In this document: piece after piece, positions 1-11,986 of the stretch
How positions within the stretch are numbered: position 1 is the stretch's first letter
Layout: each line of letters opens with the position of its first letter
The notes under the pieces: model-generated
The model's database searches: none
What the model saw: only the letters and a program-made list of their open reading frames with translations
What the model was told of the DNA's origin: nothing
Assembly: GCA_016719605.1 (NCBI GenBank)
Contig: JADJYW010000004.1
Span: forward strand, 248,001-312,000
DNA length: 64,000 nt
Reading direction: 5' to 3'
Origin: Lewinellaceae bacterium
GTDB lineage: Bacteria; Bacteroidota; Bacteroidia; Chitinophagales; Saprospiraceae
Position numbers and translations under genes: made by a program

Positions 1-132
1 TTGGAGCAACAGACGGCACGGGCAGAGATGGTGGCAAATCATCAGTACATTTGGTCGAGGCCTGGTGCAGCTGATCGTGACGTTTACACAAAACTCTTTA
101 AACCTCCCTCCAGTTTGCGCAAACTTCTTTAA
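1..132 (+). other. Open frame cut by the left edge, identity unknown
   Basis: Frame 1 is open from base 1 to a TAA at 130-132, about 43 codons, so this may be the 3' end of a gene that starts outside the window. The translation matches no family I recognise and the frame is short enough to be open by chance. The rest of the stretch to 308 holds a repeat copy, a long hairpin and a promoter, described separately. Confidence 0.2.
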
Positions 133-144
133 ACAGCCGGTAAA

Positions 145-205
145 GCCGCCTCATCTATCCTGTAAATCTTGTAAATCCTGTCCGAAAAACATAAGCCAGT
201 CAATC
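145..205. repeat. Interspersed repeat, copy 1 (partial)
   Basis: This stretch is nearly identical to 45064-45125: a shared 9-base block, then 26 identical bases built around TCCTGTAAATCTTGTAAATC, then a shared CCAGTCAA. At 45 kb the sequence is the inner part of a 214-bp element with inverted ends; here those outer arms are not recognisable, so this looks like a partial or decayed copy. Confidence 0.6.
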
Positions 206-240
206 AAGTGCTCTGAGATTGGGTTTGCCTAAGTTTTTAC

Positions 241-295
241 AAAAGCAAAAGGCAAATTAGCAAACTCACCTTTGTCTAATCTGCCTTTTGCTTTT
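241..295. terminator. Long hairpin, probable terminator before the FAH gene
   Basis: Bases 241-260 and 276-295 form a 20-bp inverted repeat with one mismatch and a 15-base loop. The right arm ends in a T-rich run and the left arm starts A-rich, so it could stop transcription from either side. It ends two bases before the -7 box of the next gene, so it may insulate that promoter from upstream read-through. Confidence 0.5.
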
Positions 296-296
296 T

Positions 297-304
297 TACT
301 TTTG
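297..304 (+). promoter_or_regulatory. -7 box TACTTTTG of the FAH gene
   Basis: Exact match to the Bacteroidota -7 consensus TAnnTTTG. A TTTG at 271-274 is a possible -33 element with slightly long spacing. The box ends only four bases before the ATG at 309, so transcription from it would give a leaderless or nearly leaderless mRNA. Confidence 0.5.
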
Positions 305-308
305 CCGC

Positions 309-920
309 ATGAAAATCTTCTGTATCGGTCGCAACTACGTTGAGCACGCCAAAGAACTCAACAACCCCGTCCCCTCCGAGCCGCTTATCTTTATGAAACC
401 TTCCACGGCGCTCGTGGTGAATAACAAACCGTTTTTTTATCCTGATTTTACCAAAGACCTGCACTACGAGGGCGAGATCGTGCTGCGCGTGTGCAAAAAC
501 GGACGATCCGTGCAGCCCGAATTTGCCGCACGCTACTACGATGCCGTCGCGTTTGGCATTGACTTTACCGCCCGCGACCTGCAGGACAAACTCAAACAAA
601 AAGGCCAACCCTGGGAAATCGCCAAAGGCTTTGATCACTCAGCGCCGGTGAGCAAATGGATTCCGCTGGCGGAGTTGCCCAACCCGCAAGACATTCATTT
701 TCAACTCAAGCAGAACGGCCAGGTTGTGCAGGATGGCCATACCCGCGATCTGATTTTCCACTTTGACACCCTTATCGTGCATATATCGCGCTACTTCACC
801 CTGCAAAAAGGCGACATGATTTTTACCGGTACGCCCGCAGGCGTAGGTCCGGTGCAAATCGGCGATGTGCTGGAAGGGGAAATTGAGGGTCGGGTCATGC
901 TGGTTTGCTCAGTGAAATAA
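309..920 (+). CDS. Fumarylacetoacetate hydrolase family protein
   Basis: A 203-residue single-domain member of the FAH superfamily, the size of acylpyruvases such as YcgM/FAHD1 rather than full-length FAH. The family cleaves or decarboxylates 2-oxo-acid substrates with a divalent metal. The metal-binding pattern is visible as HYEGE at residues 52-56 and Asp85 in GIDFTARD; the GTPAGVG loop lies near the C-terminus. The ATG at 309 is chosen because the protein then starts MKIFCIGRNY, typical of the family; an in-frame start at 288 would lie upstream of the -7 box. It stands alone before nifJ. Substrate cannot be told from sequence; a small oxaloacetate/acylpyruvate-type acid is likely. Confidence 0.88.
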   Translation: MKIFCIGRNYVEHAKELNNPVPSEPLIFMKPSTALVVNNKPFFYPDFTKDLHYEGEIVLRVCKNGRSVQPEFAARYYDAVAFGIDFTARDLQDKLKQKGQPWEIAKGFDHSAPVSKWIPLAELPNPQDIHFQLKQNGQVVQDGHTRDLIFHFDTLIVHISRYFTLQKGDMIFTGTPAGVGPVQIGDVLEGEIEGRVMLVCSVK

Positions 921-1056
921 CCTGTAGACCAGTGCTCAGGGCCTGGGCTTTCCGGTTTTGTCGGCTCCATTTTGGCGGCAATGCGGGTAGCCTTTATTTG
1001 ACCACCATCACCCGCTTTCCTGACTCCGATCACCCTGCTGCACCCGGGCGCGGGTC

Positions 1057-1064
1057 TATTTTTG
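1057..1064 (+). promoter_or_regulatory. -7 box TATTTTTG of nifJ
   Basis: Exact TAnnTTTG match 30 bases before the ATG at 1095. It overlaps the in-frame start at 1062, which supports 1095 as the real start codon. The 921-1094 gap shows no gene. Confidence 0.5.
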
Positions 1065-1094
1065 GCACTTGTAAAAAAAGAAATTGCAACTGCC

Positions 1095-4661
<3,567 letters not shown>

Positions 4662-4968
4662 AGAGCCGTAGTGGCAAATTGGCAAGGGGCAAATAGGGCA
4701 AAAGGCAAGAAGGCGATAGGGGTGGAGAGGCGTTTCAGCCGATCGGGGTTAAATGATTGGCTGGCGGCGTAGCCAATTACGAGCGTGTTCAACTCGAAAT
4801 TGGCCCACTGAGAGAAAAATAGGCAAGGGGCAATAGGGCAAAGCCGAGAAACACAGAGATTGGAGTTTCAGTACCGATCGGGGGTTAAGTGCAAAACTCG
4901 GTGCCCTCTGTGTTAAAAAACATTTTGGAAGGCTTGACACCGTTTTTTGATCAACCCCCTAATTCCTG
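4662..4968. other. Intergenic region between convergent genes, diverged repeats only
   Basis: No credible gene. It holds two related blocks about 130 bases apart: GGCAAGGGGCAAATAGGGCA near 4680 with a similar run near 4822, each followed by a TTTCAG..CCGATCGGGG..TTAA block. An 8-base pair ACACAGAG (4851-4858) and CTCTGTGT (4906-4913) could form a stem. This looks like an old local duplication or short interspersed repeats. Confidence 0.4.
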
Positions 4969-6102
4969 CTATTTGAGTAAAAAATCGCCGTAACTCAGTC
5001 TGGCAAGCACGAGCCGGGGGGCGTTGGCATCGCCGACGAATCCCTCTACGGTGGCGCGGCTGCCGCTTTTATCACTGCGGCTGATAGTGGCGCCATTGGG
5101 GGTGCGCAGGCCGGTGTGTGTACCTTCGGCATCGAACCGGAAGGCGGCGCCGCTTTCCACATTCATTTGTACATCCGTGTATTTGCCCACGATACGGGCT
5201 TCTGAGAAATTGCGTCCCAGGGCGCCCACTTTCAGGCTTCCGTAGCTCAGGTCGGCATCAACGGAGCCGGAGATGTTGTTCATTTTCACATCGGTGTACT
5301 GTGCCGTCACAAATGCTGCCCGGGTTGTGTTCACGCGCAGGTTGGCATACTTGGTTTGTACCCGCAGGTCGCGGATGTCACCCAGGTCGAAATTATCGTA
5401 CTTGGAGGTGACGCGCATAGATTCGGCGCGGTCAACCTGGAAGTCGGAGTATTTGGTATCCACCTGTACGGTAGCGGCATCGGAAAGGTTAAGCCCGCCG
5501 TAGCTGATGTAACCGGTCAGGTTGCGCACTTTGGCTATACTGGCCTTTCCGTAGCCGAGGGAGAGGTCTGCATCGTTGTTGATGGTTTCGGTACGCAGGT
5601 CGCCGTATTTGATTTCAGCCAGAAGTTTGCCGTTGAGGTTGGCTACATAGGAATTGCCGTATTTGTTTTTCAGGTCAAGTTGGTTGCCAATAGGAATCCA
5701 GACCTCGTAGTTGATTTTGAAATCCTGGCAGGAGCTGCCGAGCCACGATGTTTTGGTTTCGGTCTCGATCACGGTTTCCGCTTTCACATAGTCTGCGGTG
5801 CTGATAAAATTGACTTTGATGCGGTCAAAAGTTCGGTCGGCAGTGCGTTGGTCACCTGCATTGACGATGATGGTAATATCAATTTTCACGGAGTTGTTTG
5901 CCCAGGTATTGATGTTGACCTTTCCGTATTTGTTGTAGACGGCCGTAGTGCCTGTGGCAGAAATGCCGAACTCCCGATTGATTTTTTTGGAGAATTCCTG
6001 CAAGGGGCCGTTTGCCAGGGCGAGCGTTGCGCCGCCGAATGCGAACAGGCAAAGCAGGAGTGCCTGGCGCGGGCTGATGAAACTAAATTTTTTCCACTTC
6101 AT
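4969..6102 (-). CDS. Secreted repeat protein, DUF4097/adhesin-like
   Basis: A 377-residue protein with an N-terminal signal peptide (hydrophobic run LLLCLFAFGGATLALA). The mature part is a series of short beta-rich repeats with recurrent K/S-Y-G/S/D motifs (NKYGK, IKYGD, LSYGS, SKYDN, TKYAN, GKYTD), as expected for a right-handed beta-solenoid of the DUF4097/DUF2807 kind. It is probably periplasmic or surface exposed. It is the last gene of a minus-strand operon: its ATG overlaps the end of the anti-sigma-like gene by 20 bases, suggesting translational coupling, with the ECF sigma gene first. Function is unknown; the context suggests an envelope protein made or sensed under control of that sigma factor. 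Confidence 0.7.
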   Translation of the reverse strand: MKWKKFSFISPRQALLLCLFAFGGATLALANGPLQEFSKKINREFGISATGTTAVYNKYGKVNINTWANNSVKIDITIIVNAGDQRTADRTFDRIKVNFISTADYVKAETVIETETKTSWLGSSCQDFKINYEVWIPIGNQLDLKNKYGNSYVANLNGKLLAEIKYGDLRTETINNDADLSLGYGKASIAKVRNLTGYISYGGLNLSDAATVQVDTKYSDFQVDRAESMRVTSKYDNFDLGDIRDLRVQTKYANLRVNTTRAAFVTAQYTDVKMNNISGSVDADLSYGSLKVGALGRNFSEARIVGKYTDVQMNVESGAAFRFDAEGTHTGLRTPNGATISRSDKSGSRATVEGFVGDANAPRLVLARLSYGDFLLK

Positions 6103-6892
6103 AATTTCCGCTGTTTGTCGTTGCTGGTTGCTGTTGATTAGGTTGCTGTTGTTGTTCGAGGTGCTGAAGCACGCGTTCGAGTATAGCTGCTTTGGCTTTG
6201 TAATTTTCGATCATGGCCCGCACGACTTGTTCGCGATTGCCGGGCGGTACGTTGGCCAGTTCCTGGCGCAGTTCGTTCATCATACCGTCCATCTGCCGGA
6301 GGTCGTCGAGCACGTTTTTGTCGCTGTATGCGGCAAAACGCGTCAGTTTACTTTTTTTGGTCGAGATGTCCCGCTCATAATACTGCTCCAGTTCGGCGTA
6401 TTCCGTCGAGATATCGCTCATAGCCATTCCGGCTTGCCCATTACTCCCGGCGTACCAGATACCGATATTGATGCCCGCGATCAGGAGGGCAATGGAGGCA
6501 GCGGCGCGCAGGAGGTTGCGGTGCCAGTTAACATACACCACTTTGGCGCCTTTGGCCGGTGCGGCTTGTTCGATGGCTGCCCATACGCGCTGATCGGGTG
6601 TTTGGGCATCGAAGGCATCGCGGTTGCTTCGGATGAATGCTTCAAGCGTATCGTCGGGTTTGCCCGCGTGGCTGTCGAGGGCCTGTGCAACTCCTGTCCA
6701 GACCCGCGTTGCGGGATCTGCCGTGCTGAACTCCGTGCTGTGAAGGATCAGAAACTGTTCCAGGCCATCACTACGATGCAGGCGATCGAGCATTTTTTCC
6801 ACAGAAGCCCAGCCCTGCGGATTTGGGGTGGCTGTGTCAAAAGCCTCCCGGTGTTCTTTGATAAATTGTTCTATGCTGTTGCGATTAGACAT
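6083..6892 (-). CDS. Membrane anti-sigma-like protein with three N-terminal repeats
   Basis: A 269-residue protein with one transmembrane helix (about 128-147). The N-terminal side, presumably cytoplasmic, has three repeats of about 29 residues at 7-35, 44-72 and 83-110 sharing the pattern (I/L)EqF...hr..F....P....W..v..aL. The C-terminal side is predicted helical/coiled-coil (about 155-255), ending in a Gln-rich tail. It lies directly downstream of an ECF sigma gene and overlaps the secreted repeat protein gene. Position and topology suggest an anti-sigma factor, but no zinc-binding ZAS motif is present and I do not recognise the repeat as a named family. Each repeat could be a sigma-contacting motif; this is inference. 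Confidence 0.65.
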   Translation of the reverse strand: MSNRNSIEQFIKEHREAFDTATPNPQGWASVEKMLDRLHRSDGLEQFLILHSTEFSTADPATRVWTGVAQALDSHAGKPDDTLEAFIRSNRDAFDAQTPDQRVWAAIEQAAPAKGAKVVYVNWHRNLLRAAASIALLIAGINIGIWYAGSNGQAGMAMSDISTEYAELEQYYERDISTKKSKLTRFAAYSDKNVLDDLRQMDGMMNELRQELANVPPGNREQVVRAMIENYKAKAAILERVLQHLEQQQQPNQQQPATTNSGNYEVEKI

Positions 6893-6938
6893 GATTAAAG
6901 TGGTTGAGATGGGTTAAAACTGGTAACTCACCGCTAAA

Positions 6939-7490
6939 TTAAACGAGCATGTCGCGCAATTTGGCTTTTGCCCGACTGTATTGCGATTTGGAGGTAGCCT
7001 CTGTGATACCGAGTATGTCGCCTATTTCCTCGTGGTCGTAACCCTCCATGGCATACAGAGTGAAAACCATTCGGTAGCCGTCCGGAAGGTCGGTGATGGC
7101 ACGGTTGACACGCTCGACACTGTAGGGCGTTTCTACCTCGCGTTCCGGCTCTTCGGGGCGTTCATTGTAGGGGGTCAATTCCTGAAAAGTCAGTTTGCGA
7201 CTTTTCAAAAAATTGATGCATTTGTTAATCGTAATGCGTTTGATCCAGGAACCGATACTGCTTTCGTACCGGAAGGTATCTATTTTCATAAACACCTCAA
7301 CAAAGACGCTTTGCAACAGATCTTCGGCATCGTGTGCATTTTTTACCATGCGCAAAGCCGTATTGTACATTGCCCGGGAATACAGGTTGTACAACTCGAA
7401 CTGGGCATCGCGGCGCCCCTCCTTGCAGCGCTCGATAAGGTCGCGGTGCGTTTGCGTGGTGTCCATTTTGTTATTTGATTGTAGTGACAT
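6939..7490 (-). CDS. ECF-family RNA polymerase sigma factor
   Basis: A 183-residue sigma-70 family protein of ECF type. Region 2 is clear (FELYNLYSRAMYNTALRMV, then AEDLLQSVFVEVFMK and the helix IGSWIKRITINKCINFLK), followed by an acidic, proline-rich linker and region 4 with YDHEEIGDILGITEATSKSQ as the helix-turn-helix. Region 3 is absent, as expected. Starts at 7490 and 7466 (MDTTQTHRD) are both possible; sequence does not decide. It leads a three-gene minus-strand operon with the anti-sigma-like and secreted proteins, the usual arrangement for an envelope-stress or surface-signalling ECF system, and may autoregulate. Confidence 0.92.
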   Translation of the reverse strand: MSLQSNNKMDTTQTHRDLIERCKEGRRDAQFELYNLYSRAMYNTALRMVKNAHDAEDLLQSVFVEVFMKIDTFRYESSIGSWIKRITINKCINFLKSRKLTFQELTPYNERPEEPEREVETPYSVERVNRAITDLPDGYRMVFTLYAMEGYDHEEIGDILGITEATSKSQYSRAKAKLRDMLV

Positions 7491-7677
7491 AGTGACCGAA
7501 CCCGGGTTGCATGGAAATGTTAAAATTTTCAGAAGACCGACATGTTGGCGGGCTTTTGGGTAGTATCGGGGCAGGCCAAAATGTACAGCCTCCCAAATAA
7601 TACCCGTCGGCCCTTACTCAGAAACCTTCTAACCCGCTATAGATATTTCTTCGTTTTTTTGCCCCAAAAATAACGCT

Positions 7678-8835
7678 ATGCTTTTTCGTCAGTACACTCT
7701 GGTAGTACTTTGGCTCTTTGCTCCCCTCTTTCTTGCGGCCCAAATCGAGGATGCCGACCTTATTTTTCGAGAACTGCGCGTGCTGGACGGTGTGTGGTTC
7801 ATGCCACAAGATCGGGGCGACCGACTCGAACTTTGGGCTTTTGAAAATGACAGCACCATGACGGGCCGCGAGGTGCGCATCAAAGCCGAAACCAGCGATA
7901 CGGTATTGCTCAAAAGTATGCGCCTGGAGTTGCGGGGCGAGACGATCATCTATTTCCTCACGGTGCGGGGCCTGAACAACAACCAGCCCGTGCCCTACGA
8001 ACTCATTCTGGCCGACAGTGACGGGTACTTGTTTGAAAACACGGAGCAGGATAATCCGCAAAAAATCCGCTATCAGTTGCTTGGTCGGCGCGAACTCCAG
8101 GTGACTACCGAGGGCAAACGCGGGAACCGTACCATCACCGAAGAATATGTTTTTGAGCGAGAATTCACCCCCGCCGGCATGGAATTCCGAATCCGGGGCG
8201 GGCTTAATGTTTTCAACATCCGCGCTACAGGCAATTTCCCGGCCTCCGACAATCCGGCTTTTGTGGCCACCAACCCGCAAACATCCCCCCTGCCGGGCTG
8301 GGAGCTGGGTATGCAATTCCGTTTCAAGGGCAGTGGCGGCTTCATCGCGCTCAATGCCGAGCTTGGCCTCATGGGCAAGTACTCGAAATCCAAATCATCG
8401 TTCACGCAGTTTGACGACTCGATCATCAACTACGTCCGGGACGTATCGTACCGGCAAGTGTGGCTCACCGTGGCCGCCGTGCCCGAAATTAACCTGAAAC
8501 GCGATGGACGACTGACCATCCTTGCCGGCCCGTATTACAGCCGCCTGATGTTCAATGGCACTTCGGGCGACGAAAAACCTGTCAGCGAGAATAAACTTTT
8601 CGATGCCAACAACGATTTTAAAAAGAATGATATCGGCCTGATCGCCGGTTTTCAGTATCGCCTGAACCTGGGGAAAAAAGACCTTGGCGGCGCGTTCGGC
8701 TTGCGGGCCAATCTCGGCCTGTCCGATCTGGATGCGCTGTACAACCGCCACTGCGACGATCCGGCATTCTGCAACGGACGGATCAGTCTGCAAGGCATCT
8801 CGCTGTATTACACCTTCAATATGCTCGGGCTGTAA
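7678..8835 (+). CDS. Outer-membrane beta-barrel protein with N-terminal accessory domain
   Basis: A 385-residue exported protein: signal peptide (residues 1-20, ending FLAAQ), a first domain (about 25-150) resembling small lipocalin-like beta domains (LDGVWF start), and a C-terminal part with alternating beta strands ending in an aromatic residue pattern (LQGISLYYTFNML), as in OMP_b-brl porin-like proteins of Bacteroidota. It starts a plus-strand run with the RNase H gene (one base apart) and the hexosaminidase gene (31 bases further on), probably co-transcribed. No specific function can be given. Confidence 0.6.
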   Translation: MLFRQYTLVVLWLFAPLFLAAQIEDADLIFRELRVLDGVWFMPQDRGDRLELWAFENDSTMTGREVRIKAETSDTVLLKSMRLELRGETIIYFLTVRGLNNNQPVPYELILADSDGYLFENTEQDNPQKIRYQLLGRRELQVTTEGKRGNRTITEEYVFEREFTPAGMEFRIRGGLNVFNIRATGNFPASDNPAFVATNPQTSPLPGWELGMQFRFKGSGGFIALNAELGLMGKYSKSKSSFTQFDDSIINYVRDVSYRQVWLTVAAVPEINLKRDGRLTILAGPYYSRLMFNGTSGDEKPVSENKLFDANNDFKKNDIGLIAGFQYRLNLGKKDLGGAFGLRANLGLSDLDALYNRHCDDPAFCNGRISLQGISLYYTFNMLGL

Positions 8836-8836
8836 C

Positions 8837-9469
8837 ATGGCTAAGCAAAAATTTTATGTCGTCTGGGAAGGCCACGAGCCAGGTGTGTACACCTCGTGGG
8901 ATACCGCCAAACAACAAATAGACGGCTACCCCAAGGCGAAGTACAAAAGTTTTGCGTCCAAAGCCGAAGCCGAAAAGGCCTACAAAGGGACATACTGGGC
9001 GTATGTCGGCAAGGATACCAAAACAGTGAAAAAGTCTTTGCCCGAGCTGGAAAAAATCGGTGTTCGCCTCGACAGTCTCGCGGTGGATGCCGCCTGCAGC
9101 GGAAACCCCGGCGACATGGAGTACCGCGGGGTGCATACCCGTATCGGCCAACAAATTTTCCATGTCGGCCCCTTGCCTGACGGCACCAACAACATCGGCG
9201 AGTTCCTCGCCATCGTACATGCGCTGGCCTGGCTCAAACAGCAAAACAGCCCCAATATCCCGATCTATACCGACTCCAGGAATGCCCAACTCTGGATCAA
9301 AGCCAAAAAGTGTCGCACCAAATTGGAGCGCACAGGGCGCAATGGCCCCATCTTTGATCTCATCGAACGCGCGGAAAAATGGCTGAACGCCAACAAGGTG
9401 ACCAACCCTATTCTCAAATGGGAAACGGGAGAGTGGGGCGAAATTCCAGCCGATTTTGGCAGAAAATAA
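8837..9469 (+). CDS. Viroplasmin-RNase HI fusion protein
   Basis: A 210-residue protein with an N-terminal viroplasmin (caulimovirus-type) domain, residues 1-50 (KFYVVWEGHEPGVYTSW), which binds RNA/DNA hybrid, and a C-terminal RNase HI domain. All four catalytic acids can be placed: Asp84 (VDAACSGNPG), Glu122 (NIGEFLA), Asp146 (YTDSRNA) and Asp206 (PADFGRK). RNase HI cuts the RNA strand of RNA-DNA hybrids, removing R-loops and primers. The start follows the previous stop by one base, indicating coupled translation. This fusion with the VDAACSGNPG variant is common in Bacteroidota. Confidence 0.9.
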   Translation: MAKQKFYVVWEGHEPGVYTSWDTAKQQIDGYPKAKYKSFASKAEAEKAYKGTYWAYVGKDTKTVKKSLPELEKIGVRLDSLAVDAACSGNPGDMEYRGVHTRIGQQIFHVGPLPDGTNNIGEFLAIVHALAWLKQQNSPNIPIYTDSRNAQLWIKAKKCRTKLERTGRNGPIFDLIERAEKWLNANKVTNPILKWETGEWGEIPADFGRK

Positions 9470-9500
9470 ATCTCCAAACCCATCATAAACACACAACTGC

Positions 9501-11871
9501 ATGAAAAATACAATCCTGCTTTCGTTCCTCCTGCTGTCTGTATCGGTTTCCGGACAGATCAGCTCCGCTATCACGGTTATCCCGCAGCCCGTGCGCGCTT
9601 TTGTCAAGGATGGCAAATTCGAACTCAAGCCCGACACCCGTATCTATTATCCTCAGGGGCAGCCCGACTGGGAAATGGCGGCTCAGTATTTTATGGCCGT
9701 GGCACAGGCCTCCACCGGATACCAATTGGTGGCCCAGCCCTACAAGACCGCCATTACGCAACCACGAGAAAACAGTATTTACTTTTTACCCGACGACAAC
9801 GTCGAACAGTCGGAAGGCTACCTGCTGGAAATCATACCCAACAGCTACGTCACTATCCGTGCCCGCACCGCCGTTGGGGCGTTTTATGGTGCACAAAGCC
9901 TTCGGCAAATGTTTCCCGCCCAATTCAGCAGCCCCGTCCCCGTGAAAGATGTAGCCTGGACAGCCGCCGGCTGCGCAATCACCGATTCCCCCCGATTCGG
10001 TTACCGCGGCATGCACCTCGACGTAAGCCGGCACTTTTTTTCCGTCGAATTCGTCAAACGCTACATTGACCTCCTTGCCCTGCACAAATTCAACCGCTTC
10101 CACTGGCACCTCACCGACGACCAGGGTTGGCGTATCGAGATCAAAAAATACCCGAAACTCCAGACAGTAGCTGCTTGCCGCAAAGAAACCGTCATCGGCC
10201 ACGCCAATGACGCGCCACCGAAATACGACGGCCAGGAATACTGCGGCTACTATACACAAGCGGAAATCAAGGACATCGTAGACTATGCCCGCAGGCGGTT
10301 CATCACCATCGTGCCCGAAATCGAAATGCCGGGCCATGCGCTGGCGGCTTTGGCAGCCTATCCCGAACTTGGCTGCACGGGAGGCCCCTATGAGGTGGCC
10401 ACTACATGGGGTATTTTCGATGACGTATTCTGTGCCGGAAATGACAAAACCTTCGAGTTTGTGACCGGCGTGCTCGAAGAAGTGTGCGCCCTGTTCCCTG
10501 GTGAATACATCCACATCGGCGGCGACGAATGCCCCAAAGACCGTTGGAAAGCCTGCGCAAAATGCCAAAAACGTATGACCACTGAAGGGCTGAAAGACGA
10601 GCACGAACTCCAGAGCTACTTCATTCGACGTGCCGGGCAGGTGTTGGCCAAGTACAAGAAAAAACTCATCGGCTGGGACGAAATTCTCGAAGGGGGCCTG
10701 GCGCCGTCGGCTACCGTGATGAGCTGGCGCGGCACCGAAGGCGGCATCGCCGCCGTCAAGGCCGGACACAATGCAATCATGACGCCCGGTTCGCACTGCT
10801 ACTTCGACCACTACCAGAGCGACCCCGCCAACGAACCGCTGGCTATTAGCGGATTCACAAACCTGCAGCGCGTGTACGGCTACGAACCGATTCCCGTTGG
10901 ACTGAGCGAAGCAGAGGCCCGGCATATCCTCGGCGCCCAGGGCAACGTCTGGACCGAATACATGAAAACCCCCCGCTCATGTCGAGTACATGGCCTTTCC
11001 GCGTGTTTGTGCCCTTTCCGAGGTACTGTGGACGCCTGCTCCGAAAAAACTTTGGGACGACTTTGCCCGGCGGCTGAAAATCCATTTTAAACTCTTGGAG
11101 GTGCTCGGCGTGAACTATGCCCGGAGCTACTACGATGTCAAATCGAGTTTCTCGGGAGGCTATGTAGCCCTCTCCACGAGCGACCGCACGGCGCAGGTGA
11201 AATACACCCGCGACGGCACCGATCCCAAACCAACCTCTGCGGGATTTTACTCCCCGATAGGTTTGCAACAATCCACCACTATCAAGGCCGTCGCTGTGGT
11301 GGACGGCAAAATAGCAGGCAATATCCTGACGGTGCGCTACCTCGTACACAAGGCGCTGGGCAAGCCCTACACGTTGTCCAAACAACCCGATCAGTACTCC
11401 GGCGGCGAACGACATGGCCTGACCAACGGCGTGACCGGCACGCCGCGTTCCTGGAACAACTGGATCGGGCTGACCGGCAGCGATCTGGACCCGGTGATTG
11501 ATTTCGGGGAAACCACAACGTTCAGCAAGGTGTCAACCAATTTCCTGAATAGTAAATCCTCCTGGATATACCCGCCGCGCAGCATCGAAATTTGGGTTTC
11601 CGACGACGGAGCAAATTTTACCTCCATCGGCAAAAAAATAATTGATGCCGACAGCATGCAGGGCACCGCGGTCGAGCCGGTATCCTTCACCACAACGGGC
11701 GCCAAGGGCAGGTACCTGAAACTGGTAGCGCGAGCGTTCGGCCCCATACCCGAGGGCGCTCCGGGTACCGGCAATGATGCCTGGCTGTTTTTGGATGAAA
11801 TTATCGTGGGGAAAAAAGCGGGGGGTCCCAAAACCCGGCTCAGGCCCCCCCCCACGCCTTTTCTGGTTTAA
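9501..11871 (+). CDS. GH20 beta-N-acetylhexosaminidase, frameshifted
   Basis: The sequence encodes one GH20 enzyme in two frames. Frame A (9501-11090) has a signal peptide, the GH20b domain (about 22-150) and the catalytic barrel with the Asp-Glu pair in HIGGDECPKDRW (Asp342, Glu343). After NVWTEYMKTP the homology moves to another frame that reads AHVEYMAFPRVCALSEVLW, finishes the barrel, and adds a chitobiase-type C-terminal domain and an F5/8 C-like sugar-binding domain. Removing one C from the run of six at 10969-10974 restores a single 789-residue protein. The enzyme would release terminal GlcNAc/GalNAc from chitin oligomers, glycans or peptidoglycan, in the periplasm or outside. A sequencing slip or a recent mutation are both possible; the rest is undamaged. 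Confidence 0.88.
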
Positions 11872-11986
11872 TTTCTCTCAATGGGCTGACACAGATTTTT
11901 GAACACTCCCGACAAACCCGGATTGCTGCACTAACAAGAAGCCGGCTTCGAGATGTTTTCACACTCCGGCACCTTCCACCGCGTGG

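Noticed and set aside
921..1094. Remnant of a T9SS sorting domain on the minus strand (ESGKRVMVVK followed by a stop)
   Set aside because: Only about ten residues fit, with a stop four codons upstream; too short to separate from chance.
10969..10974. Programmed ribosomal frameshift in the GH20 gene
   Set aside because: The site has no known slippery heptamer or following pseudoknot, and the family does not use frameshifting.
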